A DNA stretch of 64,000 bases from Elmis aenea (GCA_947652605.1 CANTFG010000224.1:372001-436000), one strand, 5' to 3'; positions 1 to 12,020 are shown, numbered from the stretch's first letter. The notes: a model not told the origin generated them from the sequence alone. A program made the numbers and translations.

Positions 1-137
1 CGAACAAATTTTATTTATATATTATTTAAGGCTACAAAAAGCAGGATGCAAAAAATGTTTTCAAAATTTTTGCGCATGTTAAAAGTGCTATTTAGTTTTT
101 GTTTTCAAATTTTACTAGTAACCTATATGGTGTCTCA

Positions 138-755
138 GTTATCGTAAACAGCATGAGGATCTTATTAAGAGCAAGAGCAACTATTTTATGATTTATTATG
201 AAATGTTAAATATATTTTTAGTTATTTAATTTAAATTTTTCGTGTGCTTAATTAGGTACAGCCAGTTTATTTATTTAATGTTTTTTTTCAACAGCCACCG
301 TGATTCAACTTAATAAATACAATAATAATGTATTAACTCATACACAAATAAAACGAGAAAAAAAATATTTTAATGGGGTTACAGCCAACTACAACCCGTC
401 TTTAAAATAAAAAAGTTGATGTTAAACTAACAAAAGCAAAAAAGATAAAAAATGTATTAACAAATTTCAAGTTTACTCAAAAAAAAATTCCTGATAATGT
501 CGAAAAGTATTTCAAGTGTAGTTTAAAATAAGTTGATTGTAAGCAAAAATTAAAAACGTAATGTTGTTGGTTGTTTAACAATAACGCAAAAGCTATCAAC
601 TTTTTCAAAGATTGGTTTTCATAAAATAGTTGCACTTAAATCACAGATCATTTTGACCCACTAACTAAGCTATGTATCTCATAGATTATTTTGATTCATT
701 CAACCAACTTTGTATCTCTTACCATTAATGAGATCCCCATGCTGTTTACGATAAC
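138..755. mobile_element. Non-autonomous TIR element (MITE-like), family unknown
   Basis: The left end (138-167) begins GTTATCGTAAACAGCATGAG and the right end (726-755) is its reverse complement over 30 bases with two mismatches. The interior of about 560 bp is AT-rich and has no coding potential. I see no clear flanking duplication, so the superfamily stays open. Confidence 0.7.
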
Positions 756-1168
756 ATTAAAGTTAAATACAAATTAGCAAATAGTCACATTTTGTCAGTC
801 ATATAAACATTTTTTGAAGGAGAGTTAGAAGATGCAATAATTTAATTACCATGTTAAGTGATGCAGTTTTTTGTGATCATCTTTTAAACCCTTAACGCGC
901 ACGCCCGTGTAGGAAACGAACATGCGATTCGGTCAAATTTGTGCAAGCCCGTGTCTGGCACGGGCCGACTTGTATCGTGCGGAACAAAGCTCTAACGCCC
1001 CTATGAGCAGGAACGTAGGCAGTAGGGGGGGTAGGTGGTCCGAACTCTTTCCTTAGGTTTACAATAAGGCGATATAGGGCTAGAGAACTGTAAATATTGT
1101 GTTACATAAAAAGATCCTCGGCTCATTTTGCCATTTATTAATCCCCCCCCCTCCGTTTATGATAAAAC

Positions 1169-1686
1169 AAGGGCATGAAACCGGTTTTTTAAACCGGTGT
1201 AAAAAAACGGTTAACCGTTATTTTTTGTCCGTAACAGTGATTTTTAACCGAAACCGTTATTTTTATTGGCAAAAAAACGATAACCTTCAACCAAAATCAT
1301 TAAAAACATTTTTTTTACATCTTTTGTTAATAAAAATTACTTAAAAAAAAGAAAATCTTTATTAAAAGCGATTAGTTTACCAAAAGTAATTACTAAACGC
1401 TTGATTGTACATACAAATACTAGAAAATTATAAATAGATTATCTAATATCTTTTCATACTTTGCATTCCTAATCTAAATTATGTCTAAAACCGTTACTTT
1501 AATAATTTTTTTTGGCAAAAACCGGTTTTTTAATTGGTTTTGAAAACCGGTTTATAAGGTAAATCGGTTTTTACACAGAAAACCGGGTTTTTACGAAACA
1601 AAAACGGGTTTTAACCAAAAACCGTGATAAAAATAAAGTTTTCAATTTTGGTTAACCGTTAACCAAAATTCTTTTCAAGAGCCCTG
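1169..1686. mobile_element. hAT-type MITE with AACCGG-word interior
   Basis: A perfect 8-bp direct repeat, GATAAAAC, flanks the unit (1161-1168 and 1687-1694). The ends read AAGGGC and GCCCTG, one substitution away from the hAT terminal form CAGGGC...GCCCTG. The 518-bp interior holds many copies of AACCGGTT/AAACCGG/GGTTAACCG words in both orientations and no ORF of note. An 8-bp duplication with CAGGG-type ends is the hAT hallmark; the element is non-autonomous. Confidence 0.85.
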
Positions 1687-1694
1687 GATAAAAC

Positions 1695-2070
1695 CATCAA
1701 ATAACCTGCTGCTAAATAACTAAAAAAAAAACTCATCTCTTTTTGCTTTTATTTACACTCATGCCTATGAGACACGATCCAGTAGATATATAAAAAGTTT
1801 GAAAGATGAAGCTAGTTTACCGTTGGTGACGATAGCGGCCATTAATTAAAACTTTATTTCCTGCCAACCCGTTTAGGTAAAAGTGACCGAACTAATTGTG
1901 TTATTTGTATTGTAATTTTTTTGCCCACACCACTGAAAACGCAAAAAAAAAAGTTCTGTAAGAATAATTCGATCATTTTTGGCTACCAAATTTTAAAAAA
2001 ATTGTACTTTAAGCGATTAATACGCAAAAATTTTTTACAATTAATTTTCACTTACAACTAACTATGCAAC
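1695..2070. other. Gene-free stretch
   Basis: AT-rich sequence between two mobile elements. I see no coding signal or repeat structure in it. Confidence 0.5.
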
Positions 2071-2490
2071 AATAGTTATTTATGTATCAAGGCCAAAAAG
2101 TGTAACTTTTTCGGCCGCGTCTGGTTTGCTGGCCGGGAGGTAGTCGAGGTCAGCAAACAGGCAAGGCCGAAAAAGTAGGTTTTGGCCGAGGTGCATATTA
2201 CATTTTTTGTGCGATCGAATTAAAAACAATTTAAATTTTTAGTCATTTTCAAAATTATAGGTTAGAAACTATGTGACATTCTGTCACTGACAGATGACGG
2301 CGTATGTATTGCATTACCGGCCCTCTCCTTAGCAACGCCCGTAAAACTTACTTTTTCGGCCGTTGCTAAGGGTAACGGCCTGAAAAGTAACTTTTACGGC
2401 CGTTGCTAAGGATAGGGCCGGTAATGCAGTACTTTGTGGTTGCTAACGCGTCAGTCAAACAGCTGTTTCCAGTACGATCGCACAAAGAAT
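2071..2490 (+). mobile_element. Family D repeat, full-length copy
   Basis: It begins AATAGTTATTTATGTATCA followed by GGCCAAAAAGT and ends CGATCGCACAAAGAAT. An inner inverted pair, TTTTTGTGCGATCG (about 2206) and CGATCGCACAAA (about 2474), bounds a core holding several GGCCGTTGCTAAGG words in both orientations. The same sequence recurs at 59506-59690, 60040-60391 (inverted) and 60392-60490. No ORF. The copies show this is a dispersed repeat; its class is unknown. Confidence 0.75.
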
Positions 2491-2605
2491 TTTAAATATA
2501 CTTGAACAGTATTTTAAGAACCTTTTATCATTATTTGGTGTTATTGTTGACTTAAAACTACAAATCAAGGTGTTACGGATCTTAAGGATATCTTGTTTAA
2601 ATAAA

Positions 2606-2936
2606 AGTAGAAACACATGATTATCACGTCACGTCACGTCACGTCAGTTCACGTTTCCATTAAATTTGTAAGAGCCAGCTGACCCATTGATCGTAATTGG
2701 CCAAAAACACACTATTTTCACCAACTACATCTCACGTTATATCATATGCGCTCCTTACGCCAGTATTTTCTAAATCTTCTTTAAATCCGAAGAATTATTC
2801 GAGCTGCAGCAAAGCATGTTTGTTTCAAAACTGACAATAACAGTGTATTACGTGGTGTGTTTTCTACAAAGTATCTCGCGCGTTTAGGCGTCTCGTGTTA
2901 GCACGTGACGTGACGTGATAGTAATGTGTTTCTACT
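2606..2936. mobile_element. MITE with CACGT-iterated ends
   Basis: The left end AGTAGAAACACATGATTATC is followed by (CACGT)n; the right end is the inverted equivalent (CACGTGACGTGACGTGATAG, then TGTGTTTCTACT). TAAA flanks both sides (2602-2605 and 2937-2940), a possible target duplication. The unit is 331 bp and non-coding. Confidence 0.7.
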
Positions 2937-2940
2937 TAAA

Positions 2941-3784
2941 GTGCCGTTCAAGTCTGTTGTTTTCATTGCGCAATTTGTAATCTGTTAGACGAAATGACGG
3001 CAGCAATGAAGCTTTATTATTCGATTACTTAAAATTTAAAAGTTGGCGAAAGTTGCAAACTGAATTAAAAATATTTTCCGGGGTTCTTTTATGACTTGAC
3101 GCGAACAAAACAAAAAGTTGTAAACACTTAAAGTCTTCTGCACTTCAATAGTGTTTTGAAAACTAGAATTAAAATTTAATTTCCGAAGAAGATTTAATAG
3201 TATCTAATATAAAAATCAATGGTCAACGTTTTCAGCAAAATGTAGTTCTTTTAAGCTCCTACAATCGTAATTCTCAATATAATTTTTATGATAACAATCT
3301 GGCCGAGGTTTTTATTCGTGAATTAAGACATTGTTTCAATCTTACAAATTTAGAGGTCATAAAATTTTATGTACGTGGGAATCAATCCGTTTTTGCTATA
3401 TCGTGGAAGCACCTGCGACGCCAGACGGCCACTCGACGTCGTCACGTGTTCAATTTTATTTCTAGTTTTCTTTGCTTTTGTCAAGGGTATACCGGTTATA
3501 TTTTATTTACTCAACTTCTTTGCTATTGCAGAATATTGTGCAAAAAATATATATTGCACGAAATTGTCCGAGCTAAAAATATCACAAGTACAACTGAACA
3601 ATGTATTAAAATAAAAAATGTATTTGTTAGTCGAGCTAAGACATTTGTTAAGCCGTGCCGAATTTTTAGATATTATGTGATTTTAGTGAATAAAATGATA
3701 TTAAGATTAGACCCACTTTTTTGTTTAGTAGGCTAGTTTTAAATATGAATAAGTAAACGAAATTTTAAAGATGTTACATGGACA
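2941..3784. other. Gene-free stretch
   Basis: AT-rich. Two overlapping short ORFs (3369-3614 and 3446-3736) show no recognisable motif and are probably chance. I see no repeats. Confidence 0.5.
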
Positions 3785-3850
3785 TACAGTGGGCGCCATA
3801 AATAAGTTTACACTCAACTTTTTGAAGTTTCGGTAATTAATTAGATTTAA

Positions 3851-5344
3851 CCCTTTAGTGCCCAAGTTTTGTTTAATGTATATTTTTGTCTAAAATTATA
3901 ATATTCATGTTTCTGATAATAAAAATAGCTTATTTAATTTTTTTTAGAATTGTATGACTTTTAATTAAACAATTACGAACGATTAAACATTTGGTACTTA
4001 AAAGTACCGTCGGGCATTAAGAAGCCCAAGTCGAGTACTAATATTAAGGCTTATAATAAAGTGTGACGTTAATGTTTTTTTTTTACAATAAACGAAAAAT
4101 AACAGTCTCTTTAACAACATTTTTATACATAAAATAAAATTCTAAGTCAAAATATATTTATTAGAATAAAATACACAAAAAAATTACATTCTTTGGCAAA
4201 AAAATAAATTAGGAACAATGATCACATTAGAATACATAAAATTTATGTTTAGTTCATATCATGGTATTCTAGAAAACAATTCTTTTTTTCATTGCAGCAT
4301 AATGTTTCCATGTCGGTAGTTGATGATAAGACATGAAGAAATTAATTCCAGTGAAGGAAATTAATTCCTTTTTTGTCATGTTCAAGGATTTATTGTGTAC
4401 TTTGGTACACAATATTTTCTAACGAGTTGCCTAATATTTTCAAATAAATACCGCTGGCTGTCTCACAGCCTTCAAACATTTGACCAATGGGTCCCTGTTG
4501 TTGCTCATAATCGGGAATTGTAGTGTTTTTTTTTTTTTTTAGTCCAAGTTCTATTCGGTACATTAGGTACATTAATTTCTTCGTGGCTTTGATCTTCAAC
4601 ATGTACTATTTCTTTTGAACGAGTGTTTACCTTTGGCCTGATTTCCACGTGAGAGGTAGATTCTGATGATGATGTAGATGTTGAGGCCTCAATATTTTTT
4701 TTTACAGATGTATTTGCTTCTTTAGAAATATTTTTTTCAGTTGTAAGTGCTTCTTCAGTAGATTTATTTACTGTTTGAACTGTAGGAGAAACTGATTCAT
4801 CATCATAATCTTCCTCAATATCAAAATCTTCATCTTCGTCTGTTAAATATTCATTATCCAATGGCAGGTCTTCACATAAAATGGTATCAACTAATACTTG
4901 TAGCTCTTTATCAGATAGTGTTTTTTTTCTGACACCATTTTATTTTTTGGTCCTCCATGCCCGACGGTACTTCTGAGTACCGAAAGAAAAAACAAATATA
5001 TTGGAGCAAATATACAAACAATATTCTATTTATTTACAAAAGATTGTTTATTTAGGGCGAAAGAACACAATTTTTATATTTTTCGTATTTTTATGCTATT
5101 AAAAACATTAGTTATGGAATGTATAACTTACCTTGACAACGTACATGTAATGCGAATGACAGGCACAAACAAAAACAAATTTGTTTTGTGAATTTCAACA
5201 TAGATTGCGCTGATTGGTGTTTTGGCATGTCGGACATGGTACTGGTAAGTACCTATGGGCAGGAACGGCCAAGAAACGTTGTAGTATCAGAGAAATGTAA
5301 TAAAATGTACAGTGGACTTAAAAGTACCGTCGGGCACTAAAGGG
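3851..5344 (-). mobile_element. piggyBac element, internally deleted
   Basis: Ends are CCCTTTAGTGCCC and its inverse GGGCACTAAAGGG. TTAA precedes the left end (3847-3850); TAAA follows the right end, one change from the expected TTAA. The sub-terminal word GTACCGTCGGGCA occurs near 4000, near 4970 (inverted) and at the right end. The minus strand encodes the N-terminal fifth of a piggyBac transposase. The element sits inside the Tc1-like element at 3787-7274 and is therefore younger. Confidence 0.85.
4390..4935 (-). pseudogene. piggyBac transposase N-terminus, frameshifted remnant
   Basis: The minus strand reads a probable ATG near 4940, then a short LSDKELQ-type segment separated from it by a frameshift in an A8 run, then an acidic tract (DEDEDFDIEEDYDDE) and a Ser/Thr-rich linker. 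A poly-K stretch with a second frame change near 4530 follows. After it comes IPDYEQQQGPIG and a segment ending SLENIVYQSTQ, which matches the start of the piggyBac DDE_Tnp_1_7 domain (an acidic N-terminus, then a helix ending in IV-x-T-x-x-YA). A stop closes it at 4390. No catalytic Asp remains; about 450 residues are missing compared with a usual transposase of roughly 550-600. It cannot be active. The family assignment rests on the ends plus this protein pattern. Confidence 0.7.
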
Positions 5345-5638
5345 TAAACCAACAAAAATACCATTTGATGTAAATAAAATTCATTAAATTAATATAAACG
5401 CATTTTGTGCTATTTAATTTGGCGTTTAAATAATTTAATGTTTACAACACTGTAATTAAAAAAATATTTTTTTCAACAAGTGTTTATATTTGTGAAAAGC
5501 TAAGGTAAAGTTAAGAGTAAGAAAATTCACATTAAATTTAAATATTATTTAATTTAACTGAATTAAAAATTATCAAATAAGATAGGTATGTGTATATTAA
5601 CTAATCTTACAAAAGTAGTTACAATCATATTTTGTAAA

Positions 5639-5860
5639 ATGGGCCCAAGAAGGAAACTAAAGCCGATGAGCGGCAAGTTATATTTATTAGAGTAAATGGG
5701 CTTGGCTACCTGTAACAATCAATTGGATTGGTTGCCAAGCAACACAAACTATCTCCTGAAGGTGTTAGAAAAATTATTGATAACATCAAAGCGATTGGAA
5801 TTGCGAAAACAATCCTGGCTGTGGCAGAAAAAAAAAGCATTTTAAAGAAAAAATAACATG
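5639..5860 (+). pseudogene. Tc1-like transposase N-terminal remnant
   Basis: After ATG at 5639 and a one-base frameshift, the reading is KKETKADERQVIFIRVNGLG, a stop, then LVAKQHKLSPEGVRKIIDNI. This fits the paired-type helix-turn-helix at the start of Tc1-family transposases (ERQ...G-x-S...IA...V-x-x-II). It lies at the expected place inside a TA-flanked Tc1-like element. An open frame at 5870-6120 continues on the same strand without a recognisable DDE motif. It is certainly non-functional; the identification is moderate because only the DNA-binding part can be read. Confidence 0.5.
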
Positions 5861-6211
5861 ATATCGTTGGTCATCAGTCGCAACCCGTTCATATCACTTG
5901 GCCAAGGGAGCAAAATATCTCCTCATTCAATACAGTTTTTGTCAATGGCATCTTAAGTCAACTTTCAAGAACTCGAGAGATTGCGTCAAAACAGGGTTGT
6001 TTTGCTTGGCACAGGGAGGATGGGGATGGGGTCGTTTATACACTTCGATGGCATAATGACCAAACGTGCGTCGGTGCATCTCACCAGGGAAGGTCACGAT
6101 ACGTTGTCGCTAGAATTTGATTAAGGCTGTGCTTATTGCATCAAGAACATTAAAACTAAATGTTTTCCAGAGTTATACGTGCCACTGGCCATTTTTTTCG
6201 GAAAAATAGGG

Positions 6212-6666
6212 AAAAAACTGATGTTGAATAATAAAGGTAATTTTTGCGATCGCGTTGGCCATGAAACCGTCAGAGACAAAATCTAAATTTTTCTATTTAC
6301 CAATGCGCGCATCCTTTGCAAGTAAAATGGTGAAAAGTTTTTGAAAAAATCTTAAACGGTTCCGGAGAAAAACGCGAAAAACTAGACCTTTGTAAAAACT
6401 GTTTTCCCTATGTTAAACGCCTATGCAAGGCTCATAGATATAGTAATACAGATAAACGAAAACTTCTCAAATCATAGCGTTTATGCAAGGGTTTCGTTTT
6501 TGACGTTTTTCTCCGGAACCGTTCAAGATTTTTTCAAAAACTTTGCACCATTTTACTTGCAAAGGATGCGCGCATTGGTGAATAGAAAAATTTAGATTTT
6601 GTCTCTGACGGTTTCATGGCCAACGCGATCGCAAAAATTACCTTTATTATTCAACATCAGTTTTTT
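6212..6666. mobile_element. Foldback element with near-perfect 163-bp arms
   Basis: Bases 6212-6374 and 6504-6666 are reverse complements with only three mismatches that I can find. A loop of about 129 bp lies between them. Ends are AAAAAACTGATG and CATCAGTTTTTT. It lies inside the Tc1-like element, so it is younger. Arm identity this high implies a recent insertion or arm-to-arm gene conversion. Confidence 0.85.
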
Positions 6667-7368
6667 ATAACTAAATTTTAATCAGTTATAATGTATTAGG
6701 GAATAATATTTTAACGGGAAAATTATTGAATAAAGTTTGTGGCTTTGGTAACATCCTGAGAAAAATTACATGAACAAAATCCTGAGCCGATTTTGTCATT
6801 TAATTTGGCGAAGAATGTTATCTAAAAGCAACAAACTTAAGTCAAAATTTTTCTTTTAAAATAATATTCGGAAATGTATTAGATTAGACTGTATCCCAAA
6901 TAAGACAACAAAAATAATTATAATAATTTTCTTTGATTTTTTATTCACAATATACTTTACAAATATGTTATCTGTAAATAAACAACCAGGTTGCTATGGA
7001 AATAAATGAGTGGACAGCCTGCCCATGGGATGACTTAGCTATTTTGCCACTGAAATAATCCCAAGAGATGATTTGGCGTTTTTGCCGCCTAAAAATGAAC
7101 ATGATTGGTCATAACATAAAGGCGCGGCTATAATTTGACTAAAATGATTGGTTTATAGTTTTATATGATATGTGGGAAATATAAAATTTTCTACCTATAT
7201 TTTTTGTTTGGTTTTTAATTATATATTAATTAAATCTAAAATTTAAGGTAAAAACTTAATTATGGTGCCCACCGTATAACCTGATTACCTAAAATTATGC
7301 ACACTTTTGCATCATTTTCAGTCTATTCGCTATAGAAAACAAATTTTAAAATATTACTTATTTTAATG

Positions 7369-8113
7369 CAGTGGTTCTTAACCTTTTGCCGACACCCCTT
7401 AAGACTCTTTTATACTATACTATTTTTTCGTTTAAGAAAATCGTATACGATTTTTGATACAAAAATTTCGTTCAAGAATTTAGCATGGAAAATATCAACC
7501 TTTTACATTGTACTATCTTTTGGTACGAAAACCCCAATATATTTTGGTTACTTTTTAGTAACTTTTATTATATTTTGTTGGCACCTTGAGTAGCCATCTC
7601 AAATGTTCAATTTAATCACAACAGAAAGCGAATCATTTTCAAATTTAACGTATATTTAACGATTGTTCCATTCTACATATTTATTCCTACAAAATAAATT
7701 GTGAGGGATAACGGTAATAAGTAATATTTAACATCGTTTGATTGTTCCAGTTAAACTAACCCACAAATGACATGCGGTCAGATACAGTAACAGTAGAATA
7801 CGCATGCGCGCATGCTAAAATTGGACGCATATAGGGACGGTAGTAATTTCGTACGAATTTTTCGTTCAAGATTTTTAATTTCCGATTGACACCGTACTAG
7901 AAAATCGTATACGATTTTCTTAAACGAAAAAATAGTGTAGTATAAAACAGATTTTACAATCATAAAAATAGTTCCCCCACTTCCACTTAAAAATCCAATT
8001 TCTTAACAATATCTACATAAAACATAAAAATTAAGGACATAACTCAGTCTCGCACCCCCAGGAGAAGTTTCGCGCTCTCCAGGGGGTGCGTGTCCCCTCA
8101 TTAAGAACCACTG
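7369..8113. mobile_element. hAT-type element with CAGTGGTTCTTAA ends
   Basis: The left end CAGTGGTTCTTAACC and the right end TTAAGAACCACTG are inverted repeats of the widespread hAT form. The flanks TTTTAATG and TTGTATTC do not form a clear duplication. Sequence just inside the right end (CACCCCCAGGAGAAG...CCAGGGGGTGCG) is GC-rich. No transposase is present. A second TIR element is nested at 7411-7944. Confidence 0.7.
7411..7944. mobile_element. Nested TIR element with TCGTATACGA core words
   Basis: The left end TATACTATACTATTTTTTCG is followed by TTTAAGAAAATCGTATACGA. The right end (about 7900-7944) is the inverted copy, giving arms of about 44 bp with few mismatches. It lies within the hAT element at 7369-8113. 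Short ORFs at 7366-7593 and 7778-7963 come from the arms and are not genes. Confidence 0.7.
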
Positions 8114-9030
8114 TTGTATTCGATTTATAAAAAGTTCACGATGTTAAAAATGGAAATGTTCAAAATTTCAAAACAAACGACTTCCATTCAAGTTTTTTAT
8201 GTTACTAACGATTTTATAGTATCATTCGTAAATCCTCATTTTACGATGTAATAAATCGTAGCTTAGAACAGGAATTTCGACAATGTAGCACACAATGGAC
8301 GACAACTAGAAAATATTTCAATAAAATGCAATATTGTACCTGTAGCACTTTGTTCTTTATTCCAGGTAGTTTCAATGAACGAAACAAAACGAATAGTAGA
8401 GTTATTAGGACAGTAATATGATCAGAAAGATATTACTTTGTCCTGTGAAATGTTTGACGGGAACGCAGTGAAAACGTATATTGCTAGAAAAGGTGACAAG
8501 TAAATAAGCTCACTAAATACTCTCTTATAGGGCCATGTTCCCTCAAAACATAATGCAACTACCCGCAATAAATTTCAAAAATAATCTCTAATAAACGAAA
8601 CACTGGCTTGATACACAAAACGCTTAAAGAATAATAAGCAGTTCCAATACTTGTATATGTTATGCAGAATTAGTAGACTTGCCCAGTTCTTGAAATGTGC
8701 AATTTTTTGTCGACTTCTTGAAATGCGTAGAACGTTTACAGAGTCCGTGAAAAGCTATACTGTATGCCTAATTCGCAAAATGGGCGAAGCATTAAAAAAT
8801 ACATACTTTTACTAACGTTTAACGACCCTCATTTACTTGGTCATTAATCCTGGGTTAGGCCCGGTTTAACCCAGGGTTAATTACAGTCTTTCTATAGTGT
8901 AAACAAGTATTTAACGTACTAAGTTTAGTATTGGTTATTTCACCACTTTCGCAAACGCTCTGCCCATTTCACGTATTCAGCAAAAAATTGCGTATATTAC
9001 GAAATCTGGAAGTTCACTGATTTGGCAAAA
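8114..9030. other. Gene-free stretch with one short palindrome
   Basis: I see no coding signal. At 8850-8883 a CCTGGGTTA...TTAACCCAGG inverted repeat separated by a few bases could form a hairpin. Confidence 0.5.
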
Positions 9031-9041
9031 CATCATACATA

Positions 9042-9158
9042 GTGGGTGACCTTTCCCGGATAATTTTTGTTTCCGGTAAACGAGATTATTTTAATAATAT
9101 TCCGGGAAACGAGAAATTAAAAACTAATATTACTAGGAATCTCGAGAATCCCGGGATA
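9042..9158. repeat. CCCGGG/TTCCGG-rich fragment resembling hAT MITE interiors
   Basis: Words such as TTTCCCGG, TTCCGGTAAACGAG, TTCCGGGAAACGAG and ATCCCGGGAT recur within about 110 bp. The same vocabulary fills the hAT element at 46867-47464. The boundaries cannot be defined. Confidence 0.4.
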
Positions 9159-9231
9159 CTAAAAAAAGTAAATTAGAAGGGAAAATTGTAAAAATTTAAA
9201 GAGAATGTAAAAAAAATACAAAAACTTAATG

Positions 9232-9300
9232 TAGGGAAGAGCGGGGTAATGACGCTCAGTGGGTTATTACGCTCACCGTTATTTTGCGCCAGTTTTCAAA
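9232..9300. repeat. Single end of a GGGAAGAGCGGGGTAA-type element
   Basis: TA followed by GGGAAGAGCGGGGTAATGAC resembles the ends of the TA-flanked elements at 15505 and 41768. I did not find the opposite end nearby, so this is probably truncated. Confidence 0.35.
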
Positions 9301-10640
9301 TATTTAAAAGTGAAAGCCTTAAATAATTTGCTGATAATAGCAGGCACCAATTTTTTTAAATTCTGTACCGCTAAGAGAGTCGCGCGTGGATTCACGAAGA
9401 TGAGCAAATCTGACGATGACCAAAGTCAGCGAGACTTTTCAATTCAATCGTGGTAGATACAGAGAAGATAGTAACAACGAAATGGTACACCAAAATAAAT
9501 GCTTTTCCGAAGTATGTAGTAGAGTTCCAGATAATGGGATTATGCTCCATGGCGATAATACATCCTCTTAAATCGACAGCTTCAACTGTTTAGTTTTTGG
9601 CAAAAAAAAAAGAAATAGCATGACTTGGCAATGCGAAACTTTTGTTAATTTTTGAAGCTTAAACAAATTTCTGGGGTAGTAAATTCTTGTCTGAACAGCA
9701 GATTGATACTGCTATTTAACGATTGTTATCAGTATACCAAAAAAAGATTTGGCCTTAAGTTTTTAATTATTTAATTAAGTTTTTAATTTAATTGGTGGAA
9801 AGTAAGATTGATGAAGGGAGTTTTTTTAAATATATTTAAAATAAAACCTTAGAACATTATAACCAATAAATTCAGGTGGACTCTCATAATAACCGAAGAC
9901 TTGGAACTATCATTATCTTGATTGTGAATATTGGACGTTACTCTAACAGTTTCAATACGTAATGCAAGAACTTACTTCCAAGGGCACCCAAACTGAAAGC
10001 CCTTAGCATAGCAAGTTTCGTTCAACCTCAGACCACCTAGTCTGGAGGGCAAGTCCCTAGTCGAATCTAAAATTATGAGCTAAACAACCTTCACGCCAAA
10101 CTTAGATCCTGTCGCCGCCAAAAACCCGCTTGACCGACACTTTTTAATATCTTAGTGGTTCAGACTGTTCTCGTGCCTTAAGTATAAAAAAAAAAAAAGT
10201 TATTTTATCAGTTAAGTTTATAATCACATTTTCGATGCTTTGACGACGTACTTTTCCAGATTAGCGATTAGCGAATACAACTTAATGCACTTGGAAGTTT
10301 TATTATAGTCAAATTTTACTCCGTCATCCTTAAAAAAGTGACCGCCCTTATGCGGGTGACATTTGCGAAATAATTTTGAAATAGTAGGTACCATCGTGAC
10401 AATACATGTTAAATTTCAACAATGTAGTTTTGTTGGACTTTCTATAAATCACATCAGCTGGTTAAGAAATCAAACTGAGTTGATCTAGATAAATTTTGCG
10501 CCCGCAAAATATTGGAAAACATTAATTTAATTAATTCATCAATTTGAAATTGTAAGCTTTGCCAGACTTATTACATAAAAATTCACTTTACGAAGATTAC
10601 AAGAAACAAAGTTATAACTAATATTTATATTTATCTCTTC
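9301..10640. other. Gene-free stretch
   Basis: AT-rich, with only very short ORFs and no internal repeat structure that I can see. Confidence 0.5.
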
Positions 10641-10990
10641 TTCTTCTACTTAATCGGGTGCTCTTGTACCTCTTTGTGCCAAGGTATTTTTCTCAGTTCT
10701 TGATTATGTCTATCATTGGCTAACTATCACATTTCTTCAGCTGACTCCTTTTTTTTTCTAGTCTGAATCTCTTTACTCCATTTCTCTCCAACTTCTTTTC
10801 AATCCCATTTTAGCTTATACCTGCTTTTTGGCATGCGTAGATGTCCCAGTTATCTTAAGTGGGTTGTCTCCATCTTTTTCTTTCTGATTTTCTCCTTGCT
10901 TATCTTATCAATTAGTCTACATCCTTTTATTTTACTCAAAAAACTCATCTCCGGGTCTGTATCCTTTGTTTTTGCTTTGTTGTTAGTGCG
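10640..10990 (-). pseudogene. Degenerate LINE 3' end
   Basis: On the minus strand the sequence reads broken fragments such as LIDKISKEKIRKKKMET and LGHLRMPKSRYK, then a basic stretch, ending in GAAGAAGAAG. The pattern (D-x-I-x-x-x-x-I-R, then LGHxxRMP) is that of the C-terminal tail after the reverse transcriptase of many LINEs. A related fragment with the same (GAA)n-type end lies at 45885-46330. Stops and frameshifts are frequent; it is old and dead. Confidence 0.5.
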
Positions 10991-10999
10991 TAAGTTTCT

Positions 11000-12015
11000 A
11001 AGCATATTTATTTCTTTAGTTGTTTAAAACATTTTAAAAATAAATTAATATTTAACGTAGGAAATTAAAAACTGAAGCCTCAAATCGTGTCACTGATACA
11101 AAATCTGACTTTGAAAAAAGTAATTCGAGTATTATTCTAATAATAATTTCTACATGTAGATCTTTGTTACTGAAAATGCCGCTAAGTAAGAGGTTTTTAT
11201 TACGTGTTAAACTTCATAAAAGCACAGTAACAACAAATTTTAACTCAAATAATACAAAAGATGTGGAAAACGTATCGATACATCTTATTTAAACTTTGAA
11301 TATTTGTTTTAGCTACAGCTTATGATAGTGTTTATCTAAATATTACATTTTAATGCTCATATTTCATGCTGTTACAAATATTTACCTCCGAAAATTACTT
11401 TCAAACAAAAGATATGAAAAATTTGGCCTACAAACTTCCTTAAAACCTTCATGATTTGTTTTTAACTCCCGCTATCTTGATAAATATAACTGAGATCGTT
11501 TTTATCACACCCTTGACGAGGAAGCGCTGAAATGTCTATAGACTTTACAAACTTTCATAAGCTGCTAAACAAACCACCCTCTTGTAAGTACTCCACGCGG
11601 CTAATAAACGAAGATGAAGGTGCAAGTTCGAAGGTAAAGTTTTCCACAAAAAGAGATCTGATTCAACTAACTCGAAAAAACTGTTCTTAATTTAGACGGT
11701 GATGTGGTTTGTTCAAAAGCGAACTTCATCAACGGATGTATTTACTTTCGTGTTAAGCAAGGTTGTATTCCCGTAATTAAATCTGTGTGGTTATATGATG
11801 CACTTGCAATATATGGTGGAATCTGTAAAAGGTTAAACTTGGTTTTTCGCTTTGATATACATCAAATAGATGTGTGTGGTTTTCACCTTGCTGCAGAAGT
11901 GAAGCAGTTGCAATTTACTAGTAAAATTTATTTAAAAGCTGTTAGATTAAATCTCGTTCTCCATAAGCCTCGTTATTGGTAATTTTGAAAAGTTACACTA
12001 AAAGAAAACGGTTTA
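11000..12015. other. Gene-free stretch
   Basis: A 92-codon ORF at 11704-11982 has no motif I recognise and AT-biased composition like its surroundings. No repeats seen. Confidence 0.45.
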
Positions 12016-12020
12016 TTTGA

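Larger units (their letters stand above)
3787..7274 (+). mobile_element. Tc1-like transposon, interrupted by two later insertions
   Basis: The left end CAGTGGGCGCCATAAATAAG and the right end (the inverse of CGGTGGGCACCATAATTAAG) are inverted repeats flanked by TA on both sides (3785-3786 and 7275-7276). CAGTG ends and a TA duplication are Tc1/mariner hallmarks. Removing the piggyBac at 3851-5344 and the foldback at 6212-6666 leaves about 1.5 kb, the normal length of a Tc1 element. A broken transposase start lies at 5639. The element is dead. Confidence 0.75.

Noticed and set aside
880..1010. CCCTTAACGCGCACGCCCGTG after TTAAA as a piggyBac end
   Set aside because: No inverted partner was found, and the CACGGGC words nearby do not form a terminal repeat.
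5870..6120. Open frame reading HITWPREQNISSFNTV as a Tc1 catalytic domain
   Set aside because: It lacks the expected DE-S-x-F and W-G-C-F context, so it is only noted as open sequence inside the Tc1-like element.
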